A DNA stretch of 64,000 nt from Metapseudomonas sp043392685 (GTDB lineage: Bacteria > Pseudomonadota > Gammaproteobacteria > Pseudomonadales > Pseudomonadaceae), in the NCBI GenBank assembly GCA_043392685.1, contig JBHZGM010000008.1; one strand, given 5' to 3'. The notes under the pieces are model-generated. The model had not been told where the DNA came from, searched no databases, and worked only from the letters and a program-made list of their open reading frames with translations. Both the position numbers and the translations under genes were made by a program. This document shows, one piece after another, positions 17,189 through 26,222 of the stretch (its first letter is position 1; each line of letters begins with the position of its first letter).

Positions 17189-18202
17189 GTGATAACGATT
17201 TGGTGGCTGCTGCCGGCTTTGGCCGGCGTTTCTCTTTTCCTGACGGGGGTCTTGCGTCGTTATGCCTTGGCGCGCAGCTTGATGGATATTCCCAATGGGC
17301 GCAGTTCACACTCGGTGCCCACGCCACGCGGGGGCGGGGTGGCCATTGTGCTCAGCTTTCTGGCGGCGCTACCGCTTTTGGCGTTAGTTGGTGTGTTGGC
17401 GTGGCCGGTGATGTGGGCGTTGCTGGGAGCGGGGGGCTGGGTCGCGGTAGTAGGGTTTCTCGATGACCATGGGCATATCGCTGCGCGCTGGCGGCTGTTG
17501 GCTCATTTCATCGGCGCTGGCTGGGCGTTGGGCTGGCTGGGTGGTTTGCCGCCTCTGGTGATCTTTGGCTTTGACCTGGACTTGGGTTGGCTGGGATACG
17601 CGCTGGCAGCGTTTTACCTGGTCTGGCTGCTCAATCTGTATAACTTCATGGATGGCATTGACGGTATTGCCAGCGTGGAGGCGATATGCGTGTGCCTGGG
17701 CGGCGCGCTGCTCTATCTATTAATGGGCGAGGGGGGCGCGGCTCTGGCTCCCTTGTCGCTGGCGCTGGCGGTAGCGGGTTTCCTGTTCTGGAATTTCCCT
17801 CCGGCACGCATTTTCATGGGGGATGCCGGTAGTGGCTTCCTCGGTATTGCGCTGGGCGTGCTCTCGCTGCAAGCGGCCTGGGTGGCACCGCAACTGTTGT
17901 GGAGTTGGTTGATTCTTTTGGGCGTTTTCATCGTCGATGCCACCTGGACACTCTTCCGCAGGCTGCTGCGGGGCGACAAGGTGTACGAGGCCCATCGCAG
18001 CCATGCATACCAATACGCATCGCGCGAATTTGGCAAACACTTGCCGGTGACGCTGGCTGTGGCTGGGCTCAACCTTTTCTGGCTGCTTCCGATTGCCCTT
18101 TGGGTCGGGTTGGGGGGGCTGGATGGCGCCCTGGGATTACTGGTGGCTTACCTGCCGTTGGTGTGGCTGGCGGTAAGGTTCAAGGCTGGGCAGCGGGAGT
18201 AG
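17189..18202 (+). CDS. wbpL: WbpL-like undecaprenyl-phosphate sugar-1-phosphate transferase
   Basis: 337 residues, about ten or eleven membrane helices, MraY/WecA superfamily. Signature loops are present: SSHSVPTPRGGGVAIV near residue 35, LLNLYNFMDGIDGIAS near 150 (Asp cluster binding magnesium), FMGDAGSGFLG near 210, and the YEAHRSHAYQYAS loop near 270. It would transfer a HexNAc-1-phosphate (D-QuiNAc or D-FucNAc) to undecaprenyl phosphate, starting O-unit assembly. The start is GTG 17189 with CAGGAA a few bases upstream. It is GC-rich like the chromosome, fitting the conserved flank of Pseudomonas O-antigen loci. Confidence 0.88.
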   Translation: MITIWWLLPALAGVSLFLTGVLRRYALARSLMDIPNGRSSHSVPTPRGGGVAIVLSFLAALPLLALVGVLAWPVMWALLGAGGWVAVVGFLDDHGHIAARWRLLAHFIGAGWALGWLGGLPPLVIFGFDLDLGWLGYALAAFYLVWLLNLYNFMDGIDGIASVEAICVCLGGALLYLLMGEGGAALAPLSLALAVAGFLFWNFPPARIFMGDAGSGFLGIALGVLSLQAAWVAPQLLWSWLILLGVFIVDATWTLFRRLLRGDKVYEAHRSHAYQYASREFGKHLPVTLAVAGLNLFWLLPIALWVGLGGLDGALGLLVAYLPLVWLAVRFKAGQRE

Positions 18203-18279
18203 AATAGCTCCTCACCTCGGGCAGCTCCCCGGAGGAGAGGGGGAGGCGAGTTCGTTGCCGGGTGTTAGGAGCGCCAACA

Positions 18280-18366
18280 ATGAGTGGGATGGAGTCCTTG
18301 CAGCAGCACTGTTTACCAGTGTCGGTTCCGGGCGAGGGCGACTGCACGTTTGGCGCCGAAGGTTAA
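18280..18366 (+). CDS. Possible 28-residue small protein upstream of wbpM
   Basis: An ATG at 18280 preceded by AGGAG (18267-18271) at ~8 bases opens 28 codons (MSGMESLQQHCLPVSV...) ending at TAA 18364-18366, in the 218-base gap before wbpM. There is no recognisable domain. It could be a leader ORF or chance; only the ribosome-binding site supports it. Confidence 0.2.
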   Translation: MSGMESLQQHCLPVSVPGEGDCTFGAEG

Positions 18367-18420
18367 TAGCGCTGCTGCAGATCCGTCTGTTGGTTTGTTA
18401 ACGATTTCGAGGACGCTCTA

Positions 18421-20427
18421 GTGTTAAGGACTGCTGATAAGGTGCGCGAAAGGTTGTTGCGATTGCCGCGTCGCTATAAGCGCTTGTTGCAGGTGATCAC
18501 TGATGTGGTGCTGGTTTGGGCCGCATTATGGTTGGCGTTTGTCGTGCGCCTGGGCACCGACAACCTGATTCATCCGTTGGGAGGCCACCTCTGGCTGTTT
18601 GTGGCTGCCCCGCTGATCGCCATCCCACTATTTGTGCGGTTTGGTATGTACCGGGCAGTGATGCGTTACTTCGGTAACGATGCGCTGCTTGCTATTGCCA
18701 AGGCTGTTTCCATCTCCGCCTTGTGCCTCGCCCTTGCGGTGTATTGGTATCGCGATGCACCGATGACTGTCCCCCGTTCACTGGTGTTCAACTACTGGTG
18801 GCTGAGTCTGGTGATGCTTGGCGGCTTACGATTGGCAATGCGCCAGTACTTCATGGGCGATTGGTTTTCAGCCAACAACCCGATGCCATTCATGAACCGT
18901 GATGACGGTCTACCCAAGGTGGCGATCTATGGCGCCGGGGCTGCCGGTAACCAGTTGGTAAGTGCCTTGCGTATGGGGCGCGCGATGCGTCCGGTGGCGT
19001 TCATAGACGACGACAGCGGTATTGCCGATCGGGTAATCGCCGGGCTGCGGGTTTTCAAGCCCAAGCACATTCAACAGATGATCGAGGAAACGGGGGCGCA
19101 GGAGATCTTGCTGGCGATTCCCTCGGCTTCCCGTGCTCGTCGGCGTGAAGTGTTGGAGCTTCTTGAACGGTTCCCGCTGCATGTGCGCAGTATTCCGGGC
19201 TTTATGGATCTGGCCAGCGGGCGGGTGAAGGTTGATGACATCCAGGAAGTGGACATCGTCGACTTGCTCGGTCGTGATGCGGTTCCGCCGCAACAGGAGT
19301 TGTTCGAGCGTTGCATTCGTGACCAGACCGTACTGGTGACCGGTGCTGGTGGTTCGATCGGTTCTGAGTTGTGCCGCCAGATCCTGGCGAGCGAACCCAC
19401 AACTCTGCTGCTGGTCGAGCACAGCGAGTTCAATCTGTACAGCATCCATGCGGAGCTCGAGCAACGGATCGAGCGTGAGTCCTTGCCGCTACGCTTGGTG
19501 CCGATCCTCGGCTCCGTCCGCAATCCGGACCGACTGCTGGACATTATGCGGACTTGGCAGGTGGATACTGTCTACCATGCGGCTGCCTACAAGCATGTGC
19601 CGATGGTGGAGCACAACATCGCCGAGGGCGTGCTGAACAATGTCATGGGCACTCTTTATACCGCTCAGGCTGCAGTGAAGGCTGGTGTTGAGAATTTTGT
19701 GCTGATTTCCACCGACAAGGCGGTGCGACCGACGAATGTGATGGGCAGCACCAAGCGTTTGGCCGAGATGGTTCTGCAGGCATTGAGCCGGGAATCTGCT
19801 CCGGTATTGTTTGCAGACAAGGAAGCCGTCCATCAGGTCAACAAGACCCGTTTCACTATGGTGCGTTTCGGGAATGTGCTGGGCTCCTCGGGCTCAGTGA
19901 TCCCGCGGTTCTATTCGCAAATTCGTCATGGTGGGCCGGTGACGGTCACGCATCCCAATATCACCCGTTACTTCATGACGATTCCCGAGGCTGCCCAGCT
20001 GGTGATTCAAGCCGGCTCTATGGGGCAGGGCGGGGATGTTTTCGTGTTGGATATGGGCGAGCCGGTGAAGATTCTCGAACTGGCGGAAAAGATGATTCAT
20101 CTTTCCGGCTTGAGTGTGCGTTCGGAGAAGAATCCTCACGGGGACATAGCCATCGAATTCACTGGCTTGCGGCCTGGCGAGAAGCTGTATGAGGAATTGC
20201 TGATCGGCGATAACGTCAGTCCGACCGATCACTCGATGATCATGCGGGCCGATGAGGAGCATCTGACTTGGGATTCTCTCAAGTCAGTGCTGGCAGCGTT
20301 GCTCGAGGCCGTTCAGCGGGACGATTACGCCAAAGTCCGTCAATTGCTGCGAGAGACCGTCAGCGGTTATACCCCGGAAGGAGAAATCGTCGACTGGATT
20401 CATCAGCAGCGTCGGATCGAGCCCTGA
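18421..20427 (+). CDS. wbpM: WbpM-type UDP-GlcNAc 4,6-dehydratase
   Basis: 668 residues. The first ~130 residues hold four membrane helices; ~155-290 form a CoA-binding-like Rossmann domain (VAIYGAGAAGNQLVSAL); the C-terminal dehydratase domain starts at VTGAGGSIGSEL (~residue 305) and has STDKAVRPTNVMGSTK with Met441-xxx-Lys445, the altered Ser-Met-Lys triad known for WbpM. LRPGEKLYEELL near the end is a family motif. It makes UDP-2-acetamido-2,6-dideoxy-4-keto-D-hexose for the ketoreductase at 16043. The GTG start follows CGAGGA. WbpM classically marks the distal end of the O-antigen locus, which fits the change to unrelated metabolism downstream. Confidence 0.93.
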   Translation: MLRTADKVRERLLRLPRRYKRLLQVITDVVLVWAALWLAFVVRLGTDNLIHPLGGHLWLFVAAPLIAIPLFVRFGMYRAVMRYFGNDALLAIAKAVSISALCLALAVYWYRDAPMTVPRSLVFNYWWLSLVMLGGLRLAMRQYFMGDWFSANNPMPFMNRDDGLPKVAIYGAGAAGNQLVSALRMGRAMRPVAFIDDDSGIADRVIAGLRVFKPKHIQQMIEETGAQEILLAIPSASRARRREVLELLERFPLHVRSIPGFMDLASGRVKVDDIQEVDIVDLLGRDAVPPQQELFERCIRDQTVLVTGAGGSIGSELCRQILASEPTTLLLVEHSEFNLYSIHAELEQRIERESLPLRLVPILGSVRNPDRLLDIMRTWQVDTVYHAAAYKHVPMVEHNIAEGVLNNVMGTLYTAQAAVKAGVENFVLISTDKAVRPTNVMGSTKRLAEMVLQALSRESAPVLFADKEAVHQVNKTRFTMVRFGNVLGSSGSVIPRFYSQIRHGGPVTVTHPNITRYFMTIPEAAQLVIQAGSMGQGGDVFVLDMGEPVKILELAEKMIHLSGLSVRSEKNPHGDIAIEFTGLRPGEKLYEELLIGDNVSPTDHSMIMRADEEHLTWDSLKSVLAALLEAVQRDDYAKVRQLLRETVSGYTPEGEIVDWIHQQRRIEP

Positions 20428-20888
20428 TCGTCGGCAGGTTGGAACCGACATCGAGAACGCATTTCCTCAGTTCTGGATTTCATTGAACTCGGGAAACCAT
20501 CTACGTCATTAGGATGTGGTCATGCTGTAGGAGCGAGCTCTGCTCGCGAAAGATCGTGCTTGGGCTGTTCGCGAGCAGAGCTCGCTCCTACGGAATGCAT
20601 GTTTCGAACTTGGGAGGCCGTAGAGCTCGGGTGAAATCCGGAGAAGTACCTGCCGTCCATACCCAGATTGCATCCGTATGAATTGCCAGCCTGCTCCGAG
20701 ATGCCCCCTTATAGGGGGCTAAACGCAAGTCCATGTTCTACCAGCATGGATGTTTATTCCTGGCGTGACAAAGTTGCTAGAGTCCTTCGGCTTCAAGTAG
20801 CTCTGCGGCGCTTGATATCCCGAACAGCCGGTGCGTATTTTGTACAAGCCGCCATTCGCAGCGGTCGTAGTGCACAAGGACAGGAATC
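20428..20888. other. Intergenic region after wbpM
   Basis: 461 bases. It holds one REP hairpin (20527-20591) and otherwise nothing I can assign. The start of the next gene is preceded by ACAAGGACAGGAATC, giving a ribosome-binding site. No T-run terminator was found after wbpM. Confidence 0.5.
20527..20591. repeat. REP hairpin
   Basis: GTAGGAGCGAGCTCTGCTCGCGAA and its inverted partner TTCGCGAGCAGAGC...CTCCTAC flanking a ~16-base loop; Pseudomonas REP type, with long near-perfect arms. Confidence 0.85.
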
Positions 20889-22232
20889 ATGGCTACCAAA
20901 GTCCGCAGCCCGCTCGCCGAGCGGTTGGCCGGCGTTGAAGAGATCGAGTGCGTCACCCCCGACCTGAATGGGGTGATGCGGGGCAAGGTGATGACAGGGG
21001 AGGGCTTCCTCTCGGGGCGCCGTCTGCAACTGGCGCGGGGCGTGTTGCTGCAATGCATCATGGGCGGTTACCCGCCCGCGCGCTTCTATGGCAGCGACGA
21101 CGGCGACCTGGCCCTGGTCGCGGAACCGAGTCAGATCCATCGCCTGCCCTGGAGCGAGCGGCCGCGGGCACTGGCCATTTGCGATGCCCAGGAGCTGGAT
21201 GGCCGTCCGTCCGGGCTGTCGACCCGGGGCCTGCTGCGCAAGGTGGTGGAGCGTTATGCGGCCCACGGCTGGAAGCCCGTGGTGGCCACGGAACTGGAGT
21301 TCTTCGTCTTCGCTCCGAATCCCGATCCGACCCAGGCCTTCGTGCCGCCGATCGGCTTGGATGGTCGGCGCGAAGTGGGCTGCTCAGCCTTCAGCGTGTC
21401 GTCCAACAATGGACTGAGGCCTTTCTTTGAAGAGGTCTATCGCGCCATGGAGGCTTTCGGCATGCCCCGCGATACCTTCATGCACGAGATGGGCGTCAGC
21501 CAGTTCGAGATCAATTTCCTCCATGGCGACCCGCTGTTGCTGGCGGACCAGACCTTCCTGTTCAAGCACCTGCTCAAGGAGATCGCGCTCAAGCACGGCA
21601 TCCAGGTGGTCTGCATGGCCAAGCCGCTGGCGCACACGCCGGGCAGTTCGATGCACATCCACCAGAGCGTGGTGACCCTCGACGGCGAAGAGAACATCTT
21701 CAGCGATGCCAACGGCGAGGCGACTTCGGCCTTCGCCCATTTCATCGGTGGCCAGCAGGCGGCCATGGCGGAGTTCACTGCGCTGTTCGCGCCGAACGTC
21801 AACTCCTACCAGCGCCTGTGCCACCCCTATGCATCGCCCAACAACGCCTGCTGGTCCCACGACAACCGTGCGGCGGGCCTGCGCATTCCAGCCAGCACGC
21901 CGGTGGCCAGAAGGGTGGAGAACCGCTTGCCTGGCGCCGACGCCAACCCCTACCTGACCATCGCCGCCAGCCTGGCGGCCGGGCTTTACGGCCTGGAACA
22001 GCAGTTGCAACCGAGCGGGCCGATCCAGGGCGAATTCGAAGCGCCGGATGATTTGCTGCTGCCCTGTACCCTGCATGCGGCGATCGAACGTCTGAAACGC
22101 AGCGATCTGGCGCGTGAACTGTTCGGCAAAGAGTTCATCGACGGCTACATTGCTACGAAGACGATGGAGCTCAGCAGCTTCTTCGATGAGATCACCCCTT
22201 GGGAGCGGCGCATCCTCGCCACCCAGGTGTGA
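20889..22232 (+). CDS. Glutamine synthetase-family enzyme (gamma-glutamylpolyamine synthetase type)
   Basis: 447 residues of the GS fold without the adenylylation Tyr region of GlnA. Motifs: ELEFF near residue 135 (catalytic metal ligands), SQFEINFLHGDPLLLADQ near 210, AKPLAHTPGSSMHIHQS near 245 and NRAAGLRIP, then ENRLPGADANPYL near 355. This short type includes PuuA/PauA, which ligate glutamate to putrescine or other polyamines for catabolism, but other amines are possible. No puu/pau genes adjoin it; the MFS gene follows after 60 bases and may be co-transcribed. A polyamine-linked aminotransferase and binding protein lie 8-10 kb downstream. Confidence 0.82.
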   Translation: MATKVRSPLAERLAGVEEIECVTPDLNGVMRGKVMTGEGFLSGRRLQLARGVLLQCIMGGYPPARFYGSDDGDLALVAEPSQIHRLPWSERPRALAICDAQELDGRPSGLSTRGLLRKVVERYAAHGWKPVVATELEFFVFAPNPDPTQAFVPPIGLDGRREVGCSAFSVSSNNGLRPFFEEVYRAMEAFGMPRDTFMHEMGVSQFEINFLHGDPLLLADQTFLFKHLLKEIALKHGIQVVCMAKPLAHTPGSSMHIHQSVVTLDGEENIFSDANGEATSAFAHFIGGQQAAMAEFTALFAPNVNSYQRLCHPYASPNNACWSHDNRAAGLRIPASTPVARRVENRLPGADANPYLTIAASLAAGLYGLEQQLQPSGPIQGEFEAPDDLLLPCTLHAAIERLKRSDLARELFGKEFIDGYIATKTMELSSFFDEITPWERRILATQV

Positions 22233-22292
22233 TCGTCCCAGGGTCGCCTGTCCGGGTGGCCCTCCCTGCACAAGGAGCCGCCTGGAGCGTCG

Positions 22293-23618
22293 ATGCATCG
22301 GATCTGGAAGTCGTTTCGCGCACTGTATTTCGCCACCCTGCTCATGCTGATCGGCTCCGGCCTGCTCAGTACCTACCTCGGCTTGCGCCTGGCGGCGGAC
22401 AAGGTGGATGGGCTCTGGGTCGGCGCCCTGATGGCCGCCAACTATTTCGGCCTGATCCTCGGCGGCAAGCTGGGGCACCGCTTGATCGCCCGGGTCGGGC
22501 ACATCCGCGCCTATGTGGCGTGTGCCGGGGTGGTGACGGCGGCCGTGCTCGGGCACGGGCTGATCAATTATCTGCCGGCCTGGCTGTTCATGCGGATGCT
22601 CGTGGGTCTGGGGATGATGTGCCAGTACATGGTGATCGAGAGCTGGCTCACTGAACAGGCCGACGCGAGCCAGCGCGGGCAGGTGTTTGCGGGCTACATG
22701 GTGGCGTCCTACCTGGGCCTGGTGCTGGGCCAGTTGGTGCTGGTACTGCATCCGACGCTCGGTCCGGAGCTGCTGATGCTGGTGGCCATGTGCTTCGCCC
22801 TGTGCCTGGTGCCGGTGGCGCTGACCCGCAAGGTGCACCCGGCGCCGCTGCATCCGGCGCCGCTGGAACCGCGCTTCTTCATCAAGCGGGTGCCGCAATC
22901 GATGACCACCGTGCTGGTGTCCGGCCTGGTGATCGGTTCCTTCTACGGTCTGGCGCCGCTCTATGCCACCGCCCAAGGCCTGCCGACCGACCAGGTGGGT
23001 CTGTTCATGGGGAGCTGCATCCTCGCGGGCCTGCTGGTGCAGTGGCCCCTGGGCTGGCTGTCGGATCGCCACGATCGCGCGGTGCTGATCCGCAGCACCG
23101 CCGTCTTGCTCGCCCTGTCGTCCCTGCCGCTGGCAATCATGCCCTCGGCGCCACTGGCGGTGCTGTTCCCGGTGGGCTTCCTGGTCAGCTTGCTGCAGTT
23201 CAGCCTCTATCCACTGGCGGTGGCCTTCTCCAACGACCATATCGAGGCGGAGCGCCGTGTGTCGCTGACCGCCATGCTGCTGATCACCTTCGGCGTAGGC
23301 GCGAGCATCGGTCCCTTGCTGACTGGCGCCCTGATGAAGCAACTGGGGCCGAACATGCTCTATGCCTTCGTCTGCTTCTGCGCTGCGGTGCTGGTCCTGC
23401 GGGTGCGCCCGGCCGCGGTTACCGGTTTGCACAGGGTCGAAGAGGCGCCGCTGCATCACGTACCCACCCCGGACAACATGACCAGTTCGCCCCTGGTGGC
23501 TGCCCTGGATCCACGTGTCGACGAACGGGCGGTGCACAACCAGATGCAGAATGGCGATACCCCGCCGCCTGCGCCGCCCACAGACGATAGGCCGGAGCCA
23601 TCGCAACCCGATAAGTAG
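22293..23618 (+). CDS. MFS transporter (YcaD-like)
   Basis: 441 residues with about twelve hydrophobic helices to ~residue 375, then a polar Pro/Asp-rich tail of ~65 residues ending PTDDRPEPSQPDK. The N-terminal half has SGLLSTYLGLRLAADKVDG and the loop GGKLGHRLIARVGHIRAY; a central WPLGWLSDRHDRAVL matches the MFS inter-domain motif. The substrate is unknown; related proteins are annotated only as general MFS permeases. ATG 22293 follows CTGCACAAGGAG. The following gene starts 100 bases further on. Confidence 0.8.
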   Translation: MHRIWKSFRALYFATLLMLIGSGLLSTYLGLRLAADKVDGLWVGALMAANYFGLILGGKLGHRLIARVGHIRAYVACAGVVTAAVLGHGLINYLPAWLFMRMLVGLGMMCQYMVIESWLTEQADASQRGQVFAGYMVASYLGLVLGQLVLVLHPTLGPELLMLVAMCFALCLVPVALTRKVHPAPLHPAPLEPRFFIKRVPQSMTTVLVSGLVIGSFYGLAPLYATAQGLPTDQVGLFMGSCILAGLLVQWPLGWLSDRHDRAVLIRSTAVLLALSSLPLAIMPSAPLAVLFPVGFLVSLLQFSLYPLAVAFSNDHIEAERRVSLTAMLLITFGVGASIGPLLTGALMKQLGPNMLYAFVCFCAAVLVLRVRPAAVTGLHRVEEAPLHHVPTPDNMTSSPLVAALDPRVDERAVHNQMQNGDTPPPAPPTDDRPEPSQPDK

Positions 23619-23717
23619 TGGCCCAATGCCACAATGTTTTTGCTCAATGATCGACCGATGTGGCTACCCGAGCTTCAAGCCCAAGGCTCGCCTTGGGACT
23701 TCAAGGAGGAACTGGTC

Positions 23718-24338
23718 ATGACGTTGAGCATTTCCCTGCATCTGCTGGCCAGCGCCCCGCAGGCCGGCAACCTCCATCCCAGGCTGGTACCTGAGCTGGG
23801 GGAGGAGGGGGTGGACCGGTTGCATCGGCAACTGGTGGCACGCGTACTCAACCTTCCGCCGCTGGGCTTCAGTGAGCGAATCTTCTGGATCGAGGATGGG
23901 TCGGACGAGGCCCTGGAAGCCCTGGCCGAGGATAACGACTGGATGGTGGTGGGCCAGCCGGTCGGCGACCTGGGGGAGCGAATGCGACGCATCGCTGCCC
24001 TGGGCCTCTCCGAGAACGATGCCGTGGTGCTCATCGGCCAGTCTTGCCCGGCGCTGGATGCCGATTACCTGTCAGCTGCCTGCGAGGCGCTCGATCATCA
24101 TCAGGCGGTGCTGGGGCCGACCGAGGACGGGCGTTACATGTTGCTCGGACTGCGGCGCGTCGATCCACGCCTGTTCGAAGCCATGCCCTGGGGCAGCGAC
24201 CGGGTCCTGGCCATGACTTGTGAACGCTTGCAGGAGCTGGAGTGGCAGCATGGACTACTGCCGTCGCTCTGGGTGCTGGACAGTCCCGAACACCTGCCTC
24301 GCCTGGGGCGAATGGGGTTCAAGCTGGGGGTTGTCTGA
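23718..24338 (+). CDS. DUF2064-type glycosyltransferase-like protein
   Basis: 206 residues from ATG 23718, chosen because AAGGAGGA lies at 23703-23710; an in-frame ATG at 23634 lacks such a site. The pattern GERMRRI, VVLIGQSCPALDADYL and AVLGPTEDGRYMLLGLRR resembles DUF2064/TIGR04282 proteins, related to nucleotidyl-diphosphate-sugar transferases, where the usual motif is IGxDxPxL; here the Asp position is Gln-Ser-Cys (IGQSCPAL). That change suggests altered or lost activity. Function is unknown. It converges on flgZ. Confidence 0.6.
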   Translation: MTLSISLHLLASAPQAGNLHPRLVPELGEEGVDRLHRQLVARVLNLPPLGFSERIFWIEDGSDEALEALAEDNDWMVVGQPVGDLGERMRRIAALGLSENDAVVLIGQSCPALDADYLSAACEALDHHQAVLGPTEDGRYMLLGLRRVDPRLFEAMPWGSDRVLAMTCERLQELEWQHGLLPSLWVLDSPEHLPRLGRMGFKLGVV

Positions 24339-24399
24339 ACGCGGATGGATGAAACGGCCTGGCCAGGTGCTGTGAGCAGTGGCCTGGCCGGCGTCCGGG

Positions 24400-25149
24400 T
24401 CAGAAGAGTTCGTCCTTCTCGAAGCGTCGCGCTTCGCGTTGCAACTGGTAGACGAAGCGCTCGACGTTGCGCTGCACCAGCCCGCTCATCTTGTGGAAGC
24501 GAATGCCGGCGAAGCTCATGCCGAGCTTTTCGTCGTAGCTCAGGTGGCGCAGCTCCGCTGGGGTGGTGATGGGGCCGATGGGCATGCGGGCAGTTAAACG
24601 TTCATAGACCTGGCCCGGTTGCAGGCGGCCGCTCAGGTCGCCTTCGAAGCGCAGTTTGCAGCCAGTGGCGGAGATATCCAGCATCACGCCCTTGATCGGT
24701 GCCGACAGGCTGTCGCCGTCCAGTTCGACGGGCACCAGCTGGGTTTGCCTGAGGGGCGCGCGGAAGGCGTTGCGGCGCTGGTGATAGGTCACTTCAGCGG
24801 GCAGGAGGCACCAGTAGCAGCGATCTCCCTCGAACTCGCCGACCGTGGCCGGCTGCCGGGTTTCCCAGGCGATGCGCACGCCCTCGTGGAAACTTTCCAC
24901 ACGGAAGGTCTCGCCGTTCTTCAGGAAACGTTCGCCGTCGTTCGGGATCATTTCGTCCAGGGCGATCAGGCCGCGATCACGGTCCACTTCTACCAGATAG
25001 CTCTGGAATCGCTGGTTGCGGTCGTGGAAGGTGATGATCAGGGGATCGTGGTGCTGCTGCAGCAGACGAAGATTGGCCAGGATTTCGACCGGTGCCTTGA
25101 GCACTTTGGGGGGCTGTGGGCCGTTATCTTCGTGGAATGGATTGGACAC
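24400..25149 (-). CDS. flgZ: FlgZ/YcgR-type PilZ flagellar brake protein
   Basis: 249 residues. The N-terminal YcgR domain (~20-115) is followed by a PilZ domain with the c-di-GMP motifs RRNAFR (Arg126-xxx-Arg130) and DISATG (Asp158-x-Ser160-xx-Gly163). When bound to c-di-GMP these proteins interact with the flagellar motor and slow swimming or swarming. It is the last gene of flgM-flgN-flgZ on the minus strand, about 90 bases after flgN, the standard Pseudomonas order. The GGCCTGGCC inverted repeats at 24359-24392 just beyond its end may terminate both this operon and the convergent gene. Confidence 0.9.
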   Translation of the reverse strand: MSNPFHEDNGPQPPKVLKAPVEILANLRLLQQHHDPLIITFHDRNQRFQSYLVEVDRDRGLIALDEMIPNDGERFLKNGETFRVESFHEGVRIAWETRQPATVGEFEGDRCYWCLLPAEVTYHQRRNAFRAPLRQTQLVPVELDGDSLSAPIKGVMLDISATGCKLRFEGDLSGRLQPGQVYERLTARMPIGPITTPAELRHLSYDEKLGMSFAGIRFHKMSGLVQRNVERFVYQLQREARRFEKDELF

Positions 25150-25237
25150 GGTCCAGGTCTCTCCGAACGCAAAAGCGGGTTACACGAAGAGCGGCGGCAT
25201 CGTGCCTGTGTCTCCGTGCTTTTCTTCTAATGTTTTG

Positions 25238-25705
25238 TCAGGCCTGGCTGAGCGGGCGCTGCTGGCCGATTCTAGCGGTCGCACCCCGGCTGTCATAGAG
25301 GCTGGGCGTGTCGCCGCCACGCAGGATGCCGAGCATGCTGCCGACCGATGCACGATTGGCGCGGATCAGGCGGCCATTGCGCTCGTTGGCCGCCTTGCAA
25401 CGTTCGAGCAGCTCGCCCAGTTCGTCGCTGCGCTCGAGCACGTCCTGGCCCTGGGCGAAGCGTTCGGCGAATTGCTGCAGTCCGGCGCGGTCGGCGCTCA
25501 GCTGGAGGCTGGCCAGAAGTTGGCTGCGCTGGCGGCCATGCTGGTCGAGTTGGGCGAGCAGGGGCTGCTTGTCGGCAAGCAGCTTCTCCAGGCGGACGAG
25601 ATCGCGTTCGCCCAGGGCCTGGAATTCTTCGTCCAGCAGCTCAAGCAAACGCTGGGCGTGGCCGATATCGTCGGTGAACAGCTGAAGCAGGTTGGTTTCG
25701 TGCAT
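25238..25705 (-). CDS. flgN: FlgN flagellar export chaperone
   Basis: 155 residues, almost entirely helical and coiled-coil-like (LLELLDEEFQALGERDL, LLADKQPLLAQLDQHGRQR), with the conserved C-terminal NGRLIRANRASV segment of FlgN. It escorts the hook-filament junction proteins FlgK and FlgL, both encoded at 55705-59030, to the export gate. It lies 49 bases after flgM, in the operon driven by the FliA promoter at 26132-26158. Confidence 0.88.
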   Translation of the reverse strand: MHETNLLQLFTDDIGHAQRLLELLDEEFQALGERDLVRLEKLLADKQPLLAQLDQHGRQRSQLLASLQLSADRAGLQQFAERFAQGQDVLERSDELGELLERCKAANERNGRLIRANRASVGSMLGILRGGDTPSLYDSRGATARIGQQRPLSQA

Positions 25706-25754
25706 ACGCGCTCTGGGGGATCGGGCGTCCAGGTTCCCCAGCGCTGCCCGTGGA

Positions 25755-26093
25755 CTAGCGCTGGGATTCGAAGTTCAGCAGCTTGCTGGCCACACGTTTG
25801 CTGTCGACCTGATAGGTGCCGTCGGCAATGGCCTGCTTGAGTTTTTCAACGCGCTCCTTGTCCACCACGGGAAGGTCGCGCAGTTTTTCGCCGGCTTTCT
25901 GCAGCATCTGAGCCTCGCTGCTCAGTTGCACGGACTCGCCGCTCTTGGCAGCCGGAGCCTGCTCGCCGGAGTTCTGGGCCGTAGCAGCCTGGCTGCTGGC
26001 GACGGTTTCGCTTTTGCTGGTCTGGGTGCTGCCGGTACGCCCCGTGTTGGCGGCGGGGGGGCCGTTATTGAGCCGGTTGAAGTCGATAGCCAT
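25755..26093 (-). CDS. flgM: FlgM anti-sigma-28 factor
   Basis: 112 residues. N-terminal MAIDFNRLN matches FlgM; the first half is Ser/Ala/Thr-rich and probably disordered, and the C-terminal half (VQLSSEAQMLQKAGEKL, VEKLKQAIADGTYQVDSKRVASKLL) contains the FliA-binding helices. It holds FliA inactive until it is exported after hook completion. The perfect FliA-type promoter immediately upstream means FliA drives synthesis of its own inhibitor. Confidence 0.92.
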   Translation of the reverse strand: MAIDFNRLNNGPPAANTGRTGSTQTSKSETVASSQAATAQNSGEQAPAAKSGESVQLSSEAQMLQKAGEKLRDLPVVDKERVEKLKQAIADGTYQVDSKRVASKLLNFESQR

Positions 26094-26131
26094 GGTGCTG
26101 AACCTCGGACGCTGATTGGACGCTTACCGTT

Positions 26132-26158
26132 TTATCGGCCCTGTCCGGGATAACTTTA
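26132..26158 (-). promoter_or_regulatory. FliA (sigma-28) promoter for flgM-flgN-flgZ
   Basis: Read on the minus strand: TAAA, exactly 15 bases, GCCGATAA, an exact match to the sigma-28 consensus. The -10 lies ~39 bases before the flgM start. Confidence 0.9.
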
Positions 26159-26222
26159 GAAAATTCTTTCGCACCGGCCGAGTGTAAGAAATCAGCCCGC
26201 TTCGGTGCCAGTGGATTCATGC

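Noticed and set aside
18112..18118. G7 tract in wbpL as a phase-variation site
   Set aside because: Shorter than the wzz and pyruvyltransferase tracts and in a gene essential for O-antigen initiation; seven G are common by chance at this GC content.
21384..23606. 740-codon open frame on the minus strand
   Set aside because: It lies fully antisense to the glutamine-synthetase-like and MFS genes, has low-complexity His/Gln/Arg-rich translation and no domain; it is a by-product of high GC codon usage.
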